DNA of 64,000 nt from Bathynomus jamesi. Lineage: Eukaryota > Arthropoda > Malacostraca > Isopoda > Cirolanidae. Location of the stretch: the NCBI GenBank assembly GCA_023014485.1, contig JAJOZX010008853.1, positions 1-64,000 on the forward strand. The letters run 5' to 3'. The position numbers were made by a program, and so were the translations under genes. The first letter of the stretch is position 1; each line of letters begins with the position of its first letter. Shown in pieces: positions 20,967 through 30,068 of the stretch. The notes below the pieces were generated by a model. The model saw nothing but the letters and a program-made list of their open reading frames with translations. It had not been told where the DNA came from and did no database searches.

Positions 20967-22810
20967 GTAAGTTGTTGTGGTGGAGAGAGAATGAGAGTTA
21001 GTGTTGAATGGAGAAGCATTAAATGTGGGAAAGAATTTAAGTAGTCTGATTGACGAGAGAAGCATGAATATATTGGGAAGTTTAAAGTAGACTGAAGCTG
21101 GTTATGGGTGAAATGAGGTTAGTGGAAAGGAATTGTTTAAGTGTTGAAATTTACATGGGATGGAACGGAATTTCGAATACTAACCTTTTGGTGATCCAAT
21201 TCAGATTTAAACCCTGATCATGGTCCTGATTCAATTGCAGAAGTCCTGATGCAAAGAAAAGAAAGTATTCACACTTTAATTTCTAGCATATCGAGGTAGT
21301 TGTGAGCCAGTACAGCCAATAAATCTGTTTTGGAATGGTCTTGGTCTTGCAGATTTTCTTAACATAAGCAATGACGGCTCGCAAAATTTTGGCGGATCTT
21401 GAATAATGAAATCCATATAGTGAATGGTACCCAAACTTTTTTTTTCCAAGAACTCCTTCGACACTTGAATAATTTCTACGGACCCCTTTAATTTGTTATA
21501 CATAAATTTCAAGGGTTAAAATTATTCTTTGATTTATTATTTAGTACTTATTATTTGCTCAACGCTGCTAAAAATGAATGAGTAGCTTACATCCCACCAC
21601 CTATTTTCCTAACCCACCACAGAACCCACTTTGGGAACCGCTGGATTAATTTTTAAGTGGGGGAAACTCGTCCAAGAAAATTAGGATCTGTTTAAACTGT
21701 GGAACGAAATTGAGAAATTTACAGATTTATCAAAAGTTGCAAATTTTTACCATCTCCAGTAACGAGTGTGTTCAATGAACAGATATTTAGTTTGTTAGCT
21801 TAATTTCGAATTTGTGGTAACATAGCTAAACTTATTATTAAAATATAATTTATCTAATGTTGCTTATGAATGTTAGTTATAATGGCTTCATAAAATGGAA
21901 ATTAGAAAGTTAATTTTTATTCTTACTAATTTTCAAAGGGGTTCTGGTAGTTACAGTTGCGGACTCTGGTTCGCTCCCGCCTGCTGGCTTCTGGGTTGGG
22001 TTGGCCGTTTACTCTATAAACGCTCAGGCTATAGGGGGTGACCCTTGGGGCACACTCATCTCGACGACGTCGGGTAATGAGCTTCGTGTGTGTTACCTTT
22101 GACTCGTTTCCAAGACGAAAATACTATTAATACAATGTGGTTTGAAGTAGTACTTACTAAGATACCACCTGACTTACTTCATGTAAACCAATAAGGTTAC
22201 GCCTATATAAACTTGATTTACTTGCCGTCAAAAATAAGAGCACAAAAACCGATACTTTTTAGTGCACTGAAAGGTCGACGGGAACCATCTGAAAGTGCTT
22301 TTGTCATCGTTGTAATTGTGAAAATCTTCGCATGTATCATATTTATTGGCTAAAAACCCTCGAGTTAGTGTGAATATTACGAAAGTTTCCCTTGTTGAAT
22401 GTGTGTGAGGTTATGGCTAATCTACCGATTTGGGAAATGCATGTTAAAGGAATTTTGTAATTTGTGTACACTTTGTACAGTAATCTGACAACTATCACGC
22501 GAAACTTTACTCTCTCCCCCAGATGGCGCAAAAATGGTATTTATTTGTACCTCGTTTCCTAATATTTTATTTGAGAGAGGTTATAACAAATATAGGATGT
22601 ACACAAATTATTTTTAGAACTTTGCATTCAATAAACGCCATTTTAGTAGGTACACGAGTCTCGAGCTATTGTGGTGAAGAGTACGAGTATTAATAACACT
22701 AATTTCTACATTTAAGGAAGCCATTTAATTGTAATTTTTAATATACGATTTAAAATCCTGGAAAAATTAATTTTTATCTTAAAGCTTTCGTTTTTGTTGT
22801 TTCACTACAG
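20967..22810. other. Intron between exons C and D
   Basis: No exon found. Around 21417-21646 there is a possible small hAT MITE: the right end CCCACTTTGGGAACCGCTG pairs imperfectly with GGTACCCAAAC on the left, but no target duplication was found. Around 21955-22110 a tRNA-like head with a B-box-like GGTTCGCTCCC suggests another SINE type; its A box is poor. Confidence 0.4.
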
Positions 22811-23151
22811 AAACCTCAACGAGAGCGAAGAGGTACGCTACTCCTACTTCCTCGTCCTCCGAGGAATCTTACCCTATACCAAGGACCACTAGACGCTTCG
22901 CGGAAGAGGTCAAAGAGCTACCTTCGGCGCCCTCACTCCTCCGACTGGGTATTGAACGTCCTCCACCACCAAAGCCTCATCGCCAGGTGTTAGACCCTCA
23001 GATTCAGAAGGAAATCGCGGCACTGCAAGGATTTACGGAGCCCCACAGCGGAGGACCAGGGCCAGGGGTTAAAGGGTTTAAAATGGTGCCCAGTAGAACG
23101 AGGCACACTTTGAACGAACGATTCACTATAGAGAAGAACGTTTTAGAGTAA
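22811..23151 (+). CDS. Host gene 1, terminal exon D with stop
   Basis: 341 bp: 2 bases completing a codon, 112 codons and TAA at 23149-23151. The acceptor is a good TTTGTTGTTTCACTACAG. The peptide has a Ser/Pro-rich start (TSSSSEESYPIP), RRFAEEVKELPSAPSLLRLG, a Pro run (ERPPPPKPHRQ), a Gly/Pro segment, and a C-terminal HTLNERFTIEKNVLE. LNERF motifs occur in the export adaptors CHTOP (N-terminal) and UIF/FYTTD1 (C-terminal), which bind the mRNA export machinery; this is the only functional hint and is weak. GC content is clearly above the flanks, as expected for coding DNA. It could equally be an uncharacterised arthropod nuclear protein. Confidence 0.82.
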
Positions 23152-23177
23152 CTTATTTTTACGCTTATCTTCATAGA

Positions 23178-23183
23178 AATAAA
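23178..23183 (+). promoter_or_regulatory. Poly(A) signal of host gene 1
   Basis: AATAAA 27 bp after the TAA stop. A very short 3' UTR is implied. Confidence 0.6.
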
Positions 23184-24315
23184 TGTCCCGAAACTATTCT
23201 ATCATGAACCAACAAACTACTTGAAGAATTGGAACGGGCAGTTCAGTAAAGCGTTTTAACAGTATGGTGTCCGTGTACGGCCACTTACTTTACCAGACGT
23301 ATTGCGAATGAAGTGATTTTACCGCTGATGAGAATATCACTGTTGATAAAAGTTCAGAGTATTAGTAATGTAGGGTATCAAAAACAAAGGAAGTTGAAAT
23401 TAAATTATTTTACTTACAAACTGCTTGCAAAACAAAAGTATAAATGTATTTAAACACCAAAATTTTAACTGTACTGAATTTTTTTTTTTTTCCTCGAAAC
23501 CATTTATGTACTATAAGTAACATCAACACAAGACTGCTATGTATGACAAATCCATTTAATATATTCTAAAATAAATTATATTGCTGTCTTTGTTTTAAAA
23601 TACACCGAATCAAGACAGACTGACAGAATTGAGGAAAACAAATTGGTTCCAAATCAAAAGGAGCGTAAATGGGCAGTTCTAACATGACTATATAAGGCAA
23701 GAAACTAACTTGCATCGTCACTTTCATACAAAGTGCTTGAGGCCACGCCTTAGTTTCTTGATCATTACAAAGAACGCGAAATCACGGTATACTTCAGTTA
23801 CAATTCACTATTAGCACTCAACTCATTTTTGGAATGACTGCAATTATCTCCGAAGGATCACAGCGGCGTCTAGATTTATTTAATCACAGATTTACTATTA
23901 TAGACTCGAACTGCGCATGGGTTGCGTAAGTCCTCCCTGTTGATCTGACAAGGTCGACTGGTGAACAGACTATAATTTCAATGAAAACTCAAAGGATTAA
24001 AAGTTAGGAATCATTTGATGCGAGTGTCAAACGTCGAAAACCAGTGCGCTTCCCAAAATCCGAAATTTAAATTAATTAGTAGGCCACTAAACCTTCATTT
24101 ATTTAAATACGTTATTTACTTTACATTCCAGTAAAATACGATAAATCATGCTACCATAAGAGTGAAGTAGTGAACAGTGAAATCATACTAAATGAACGAA
24201 ATTGACCCAAAGAAGGTGTACTGGTCAGTGAGTGATGGTAAGGATACTGGAATGGATAAGGAAGCTGCGGGTTGGGCGATTGCCTCCTCTTTTCTGGTGG
24301 GGGGGAAAGAGCTTC
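23184..24315. other. Spacer between convergent genes
   Basis: About 1.1 kb with no recognised repeat. It includes the 3' UTR of the minus-strand unc119, with a candidate minus-strand AATAAA at 24103-24098. The plus-strand ORFs at 24192-24456 are shadows of the unc119 last exon and its flank. Confidence 0.55.
24098..24103 (-). promoter_or_regulatory. Candidate poly(A) signal of unc119
   Basis: AATAAA on the minus strand, 213 bp past the stop codon. Another TTTATT lies at about 23876, so the true site is uncertain. Confidence 0.35.
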
Positions 24316-24488
24316 TCATGGCCTGGTGCCAGCGAGACTTTGAAGGCCACCGTTGTAGGCGTAGTCTGCCTTATTGTGCATTATAAGAACGTCATCCACG
24401 AAGTAGAAGCTGTCACTCCGCGTTTCAAACGGCGACAGAATCATTTCTTCAGCTAATAATCGAACAAAATCTTGAGTTGTATCAAAAT
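24316..24488 (-). CDS. unc119: unc119, last exon
   Basis: 173 bp from an acceptor TTCTTCCCAG to TGA at 24318-24316. Encodes [20 protein letters not shown] and ADYAYNGG. The SDSFYFVD and MHNKADYSY blocks are the hallmark of the UNC119 C-terminus. UNC119 is an immunoglobulin-like beta-sandwich that binds myristoylated N-termini, such as G-alpha subunits and ciliary cargo, and releases them under ARL3/ARL2 control. The end extends about nine residues beyond the usual ...SG-TP terminus (LQSLAGTRP). The preceding frame phase (1) matches exon Y. Confidence 0.93.
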
Positions 24489-24555
24489 CTGGGAAGAATT
24501 TTATTAAAAAAATATCTTTTTAACGAGCGTCACTATAACAAAGGATAAAACTTAC

Positions 24556-24728
24556 CTAATTCATTGCTAATGGATGGAAATTCATAGATGTGTTCACAAG
24601 TGTTCTTCGAGTTCGGTATGCAATATCCGAACTCAAAGTCAAATGTCTTTAGGAGTTTGTCTCTAAAGTAGTGCCTCTCAATCATGCGAAATTTGTTCAC
24701 AGGCTTGTTTCCTACAGTAAATTCAACT
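24556..24728 (-). CDS. unc119: unc119 exon Y
   Basis: 173 bp, acceptor CTCTACAG, donor G|GTAAGT. Begins with the last base of a Thr codon and ends with one base of an Asp codon. It encodes [20 protein letters not shown], then [18 protein letters not shown] and [13 protein letters not shown], all strongly conserved UNC119 blocks that form the strands lining the lipid pocket. Confidence 0.95.
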
Positions 24729-24863
24729 CTGTAGAGTGAATAAAATCATTATTAAAACCTACATATAAGCCAAAAACTAACTGGAAAAGCTCTAAGAAAC
24801 TCGTCTCTTCGAAGACCCGCTAGAAATATAACGTTGTCTGATAAAAGATTTTGCAATACTTAC

Positions 24864-24981
24864 GTCGCTCCAACAGTCTTCAGTTTGAGGAATTGTGGCG
24901 TAAACTGATAGCGAACAAACCGACCCGCGTTTGGGTCAACAACCTCTTCTGGAGGATTTTCGGCATCAATTCCCTCAGTTT
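24864..24981 (-). CDS. unc119: unc119 exon X
   Basis: 118 bp, phases 2/2 consistent with both neighbours. Encodes an acidic loop ([19 protein letters not shown]) and [20 protein letters not shown], the UNC119 RFVRYxFTPxFLxL block. Donor GAC|GTAAGT. Confidence 0.95.
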
Positions 24982-25166
24982 CTACGATTCAAATAAAATA
25001 CACACAAAGAAATTCACGTAATTACAGTATTGGTTGAAACAGCACACACACTATCCCCCAAAAAGTGATATAGGTAGGTTAATTTCAATTCAAGATATAC
25101 TACTGCGCGCGCACGCACACAATATATATATATAAATAACCATTTTCAGTATTACAATGGACATAC

Positions 25167-25280
25167 CATGTTGTGGTGGTTTAGCAATTTCAAACAACGT
25201 TGTTCCACTTTCCATGTCACGAATTTTGAACCTTGTGAAATCAATATCAAACACATTGGCTTCAGGAGAGCATAAATACC
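25167..25280 (-). CDS. unc119: unc119 exon W
   Basis: 114 bp. Encodes [20 protein letters not shown] and [15 protein letters not shown], matching the first beta strands of UNC119. The donor is CATG|GTATGT. The intron upstream (25281-37645) is 12.4 kb, swollen by at least nine TE insertions. Confidence 0.95.
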
Positions 25281-25486
25281 CTGAAAATTTGATTTTATTA
25301 GGAAACCATAACTCTCTCCTGACATTAACAGCTAGAGATTGCTATTAGTTTACATACTAATGGAAGTGGAGTTTCAGTCAAGGTGTAATTTATATACAGT
25401 GTGGTCCAAAAGCCCTATCTAGTTTACTGAAATAATGCTATTTCTATTTAATTTTCTACAGGCCATAGATGATGATGGATGTACAT

Positions 25487-25874
25487 TAGGGTGGCCCACT
25501 TTTCAATTTTTTTTGAAAAGTATAGGTGATCGTGGTTTTTCCCATTATTTGGCACTATACTAGCACATTGGTATTACCTGTATACAGGCACAACCTTTAA
25601 ACCGTTAGTCGTATGACATTGGCAGGCACACCAAACGACTTCTCTCATTAAGAGAATTCAGAAAACATCCCCACTTAATGATTTATCTTGATTCAGTAAA
25701 AATTTAAAAAGTAAACATTTAAAAAAAAAACGTAATTTCAAGGTCGATGCGAGACCCTTAAATATTGATCAATTTTTGTAAAAATGGTACCAATGTGCTA
25801 GTATAGTGCCAAATAATGGGAAAACCCACGATCACCTATACTTTTAAAAAAAAATTGAAAAGAGGGCCACCCGA
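25487..25874. mobile_element. MITE with TAGGGTGGCCC ends
   Basis: 388 bp with inverted repeats of roughly 90 bp (left starts TAGGGTGGCCCAC, right ends GGGCCACCCGA) and an 8-bp target duplication ATGTACAT (25479-25486, 25875-25882). The termini resemble those of the element at 47919-50606 (TAGGGTGGTCC), so it is probably a non-autonomous relative of that family. No coding potential. In the unc119 intron. Confidence 0.85.
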
Positions 25875-26111
25875 ATGTACATTGTGCAATAGGCGAACTT
25901 TTCGGTAACCTTTGTAGTAATCGGACGTGTCTAAAATTGCGTTAACAAAAAGTTCAAACTATTTATTATTGAAACCAGGATTGTGATGTTGAAAAGTCTT
26001 TCCAAGGTTGCAGTTGAGATTGATCCTGCATTTTGGAATTGTTTTTTGACTGGTATAAGATCACTCCGGTGTTACCTGTACTTATTTGTTAATGATCTTG
26101 GGGGGGCTCTT

Positions 26112-27262
26112 TTCCATTCTACCCCAGCAACAAAAAATGAAATTATATATTATTTTCTACTGTAGTTTTACTTGCTAAATTCAATAATATATATATATAT
26201 ACCGGGTGTCCGAGAATTATCTGTACAATTTTTGGCTGTTATTAAAAGTCAACCATGAAGTGTAGAAATTCCAGTGTTGTCCCATTTTACAGAGAGACTC
26301 ATTAAGTTTTTTCTGATAACAAGTTTTGACAAGTTTTTTCTTTACAATACGCGGGTGACAGACATTGATGATTTAAAAGCAAGAATCACAGCTGCTATTG
26401 AGCGAATTGATGTGGATATGCTGCAGCGTACATTGCAACATTTGGATTATCGATTGGATGTTTTGCGAATCACTGATGGTGCACATATCGAATGTTTGTA
26501 ACAACGTTACTTTAATAAAAGAAATTTTTGAAAATACAGATTCTAAATAATCTTGTTTAAGAATTTTACGTGTGTTATCAAGAATTTTATTAAAAGATGA
26601 AATTGTACATATAATGTTCGGACACACTGGAATTTCTAAAAAACTTGTCAAAACTTGATATCAGAAAAAACTTAATGAGATTCTCTGTAAAATGGGACAA
26701 CACTGGAATTTCTGCACTTCATGGTTGACTTTTAATAACAGCCAAAAATTGTACAGATAATTCTCGGACACCCGGTATATAGTATATCTTATTTTGGAGA
26801 AATTAATAACAAGAGAGTTATAGTCCGTTTATTTTATTTAAAAGTAGAGATTGCATTTAAGAGTTCAATAAAAATGTCCTTTCCTTTTTATCTTCTTCTC
26901 CACAGAAATTCACATAAGAATCTATCGTATTTCTAGATGTTCCCCAATGTCTCTTGTTCCTTTGTTTAGCTAAATCAACTGTACGCCCTTGACAATTGGT
27001 TAGGTTAGGTCGTGATATTTTCGTTAGTTAGCCTAATAAGGTTAACTAAAGAAGGCTGGGGTAGAACGTTATTTCCTTAACTATGTTTATGAAATTCCAT
27101 TTATCATCCATAACAATATCTACAAAAGCGAAAAAAATTAATAATTATAACCATAACTAATTAAAGCACGAATACTTTCTCCAAAATAAAATATATATAT
27201 TATTGATTTCAACAAGTAAAACTACACTAGGAATTGTTGCTGGGGTAGAACGGAAAAAGTCC
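26112..27262. mobile_element. Inverted-repeat element carrying a MITE in its left arm
   Basis: The left arm (26112-26209 continued at 26778-26805) and right arm (27172-27262) are inverted relatives (TTCTACCCCAGCAACA, GTTTTACTTG, TTTTGGAGAAA blocks). The left arm is split by the 26212-26775 MITE. No coding sequence. Its outer ends and target duplication are unclear; the family is unknown. Confidence 0.55.
26212..26775 (+). mobile_element. Mariner-superfamily MITE (CCGGGTGTCC ends)
   Basis: 564 bp, inverted repeats of about 140 bp starting CCGGGTGTCCGAGAATTATC, flanked by TA on both sides. The interior keeps 26360-26501, the C-terminal tail of a Tc1/mariner transposase (LKARITAAIERIDVDMLQ, then LRITDGAHIE). 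All catalytic residues are deleted. Confidence 0.88.
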
Positions 27263-27437
27263 GATCTTGGCAAGGCATAGGCCTTGTCTAGGGTTTGTTT
27301 TTGGTGACGATTGTGGCCTAGTTCATCTCATTGGGCTAGGTCTGGCCTTAGTGTGCCCTATACCCTAGGGTATAGGTTATATTTACTTTCCTAAATTTTC
27401 CATCCAGTCATGAGTAAAGGAGCAACTTCTAAAAGTA

Positions 27438-28705
27438 TCAGGTCATCCCATAAATAACGTCGTTTTTTAGATCGGAATTTGAAGGACAAAAAAACTCAAC
27501 TGAAACTTTTTAGTATATATTTTTCATCGGAATCAATGACACTCTGCCAACGTCCTACAAGCTTTTCAATGCCATGTTTATAAAATTCAGGCGGTTTTGA
27601 GGCAAAAAACGTACAAAGACTGGTGTGCAGATCATCTAAAGTAGTATACTGTTTCTCGTCAAGATAATTTTGCAGACTCCTGAAGAGATGATAATCTGAA
27701 GGCGCAAGGTCTGGAGAATATGGAGGATGTGGAAGTTTTTCCCACCCAAGCTCCTCAATTTTTGAAGAAGTGATCCGAGCAGTATGAGGACGTGCGTTCT
27801 CGTGGTGGAACACAATTCCTTTCCGATTAACCAAAGGAGGTCTCTTTTCTTTTAGTGCAGTGTTCAATCGATCCAGTTGTTGACAGCAGACTTGAGCGGT
27901 GATTGTTTGGTTGTGTGGTAAGGTTTCAAAGTGTATTACACCACCTTTATCCCACCAAACACTAAGCAACACCTTCCGAGGGTGAAGATTTGGTTTTGGC
28001 TGTGTCGCTGGTTCTCCGGCACAAACCCACTGTCGACGGCGCTTAACATTCTGGTACAGTATCCACTTTTCATCACCAGTCACTAAACGGTGCAAAAGCG
28101 GATCTTGGAGTTCACGGGAATGAAGAGCTGTGCTAATGTTTACCCGCACCCTGTCGACCGACAATTCATGTGGCACCCATTTTCCTAACTTAGGTACTTT
28201 CCCGAGTTGTTGTAAATGTCGATGGATGGTGGACGGGGATGAATTGAGTTTCTGGGCCAATTCTTCGACAGTTGTTGAACAGTCTTCTTCAAGTGCGGCT
28301 AACAGCAGATCATCATCAAACTCAGCAGGGCGTCCAGAGCGTGCTGCATCTGTCAAACAGCAGTCACCATTCCTAAACTTTTGAAATCATCTTTGACATT
28401 TCCTCACATGCAGAATATCGTTGCCATAAACGTCCTGAATGTTTCGCGTTGCTTCAGTAGCACTATTCCCTTTCTTGAACTCGTAAAGCATTATATGCTT
28501 GATATGCTCTTCTGATACCGCCATGTTTATGAGGGGTTCACATAAAGCAAAACACGCGTCTTCACTGGTCAAGGTCTGTAAAGTATGTAGCGAAACACGA
28601 TAGATCTCCTCTTAGATATAACCTTCGGAAAATTTATGCTTAAACTGAGTAGGACTAGTTTAAACTTAATCGATCATAAAACACATTACTTATGGAATGA
28701 CCTGA
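27438..28705 (-). mobile_element. Mariner (DD34D), copy 2
   Basis: 1268 bp, TCAGGTCATCCCATAAATAA ends, TA at 27436-27437 and 28706-28707. Closely related to copy 1 at 12232. The insertion is precise within LINE ORF1. Confidence 0.95.
27496..28572 (-). pseudogene. Mariner transposase, copy 2
   Basis: One frame broken only by TGA at 28389-28387, the same codon as in copy 1. N-terminal part 28572-28390, catalytic part 28356-27496 (286 aa) with VTGDEKW, HHENARPHT and YSPDLAPSDYHLF, running to a normal-looking C-terminus (WQSVIDSDEKYILKSFS). The second catalytic Asp is Glu (HHEN instead of HHDN), so it would be inactive even with read-through. Confidence 0.92.
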
Positions 28706-30068
28706 TACTAAAAGGTTACGGGTGGATGATTCTAAGACCCTTGAGTCGGCTAGCAGTGATGACTTGATGGATTTACGCGTAAGTTCATTAAGTACACCGA
28801 CCATGCTATCACATCACTTCTTTTTGCAAGAAAAGTTCCAACGAAGTTGCTCAAAGATTAGATACTCAGGAACCATCTAGTCTTACTCAACCCTTGAATT
28901 GTCCTACATCTCCCGCTAGGCCTACTACCAATAGTCCTGGAGCTGATATTCCTATTGAGTATGTGTCTTATTTATTTGAATAGCAAAGATTTGTCAGTTC
29001 CCTTAACCAAACTTAGTCCTTTTGGTGTTAAGAAGTCTATAAAGCTCATTTGTGGTGGACCAGTGAAATCTGTCACCTCTGTAGGTCTGGCTCATTACTC
29101 GTTAATACCATCAACTCGAGACAGTCTCAGGCTCTCTTGGATACCAAATCAATTATGAATGATCTTTATGAAGTTGAGGCTAAGATTACTTATAATTCGA
29201 ATAAAATTCAGGGCATTATTTTTGTTCCGGAACTCCTTAATTTATCAGTTGAGGAAATTTTTATCGAATTAAAGTCTTCTACCAATGCTGTCCTTGATAT
29301 AAAACGATTAAATAAAGGTCGAGAGAAGATTCCTACTTGTCTTTTAGTATGTACTTTTGGTGGGACTACTCTTCGTAGTAAACTATTTTGTGGATATTTA
29401 GCGTATGATGTTAAGCAATATTACCCTAATCCTTTACTTTGTTTTAAGTGTTGAAGGTATGGACATGGGACAAGAACCTGCACAAATAGTAACATGCCTT
29501 AAATGTGGACAAGATCATGATAGAGAGACCTGTGTATTACCTGATGGAGATGTTTCTTGTATTAATTGTAAAGCTTCTCATTTTGTTAATTCTCGACAGT
29601 GTCCCCATTGGATCAGAGAGTGCGAGATTATTCATATCAAAATTGATGATACTTTGTTTTTTTCCTGAAGCTAGACTAAGTACTTTTCTTAGTTATCTCC
29701 TCAGATCTCTTCTACGTCTTATACTCAAGTAGGTACCCAGAATTTCTCTAAATCTCTTATACGTGTCAAATGGAACTCAAGTGTGAATTATATCCAGCCA
29801 GTAATGCATCTTCCAAGACTACAACAAGTAATATTTCTAGCACTACCATTTCTCCTATTACGAGTTTACTCAGTTCATCCAATGACATCTCAAACTTTTA
29901 TTAATGAATACAAGAAACTTTCTGAATTGAATCTTCAACCTAAGGCAATTGTTACCTAATTGGCCCTCATGCTTGGGAAACAACGAATACCAAAGAGTCA
30001 AATAGATACTAGGGGTGGTTTTAGGATTCTCTTTGGAGATTAATTTCTTTTTACCACTTTTATTCATC

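Larger units (their letters stand above)
27410..29760 (+). pseudogene. LINE ORF1 (Gag-like), interrupted
   Basis: The likely start is ATG 27410. The first nine codons are cut by the mariner at 27438. Removing the mariner and one TA restores an open frame, which continues from 28706. Later parts are 29050-29454 (ending NPLLCFKC at a TGA) and 29455-29668, read in the same domain order: YGHGTRTC, CLKCGQDHDRETC, CINCKASHF...CPHWIRE. These are three successive CCHC-type knuckles typical of I/jockey ORF1, which binds the element RNA. At least two further frame breaks lie at 28.8-29.0 kb and after 29668. Confidence 0.82.

Noticed and set aside
24192..24456. Plus-strand ORFs of 64 and 74 aa
   Set aside because: Antisense to the unc119 last exon, whose identity is clear.
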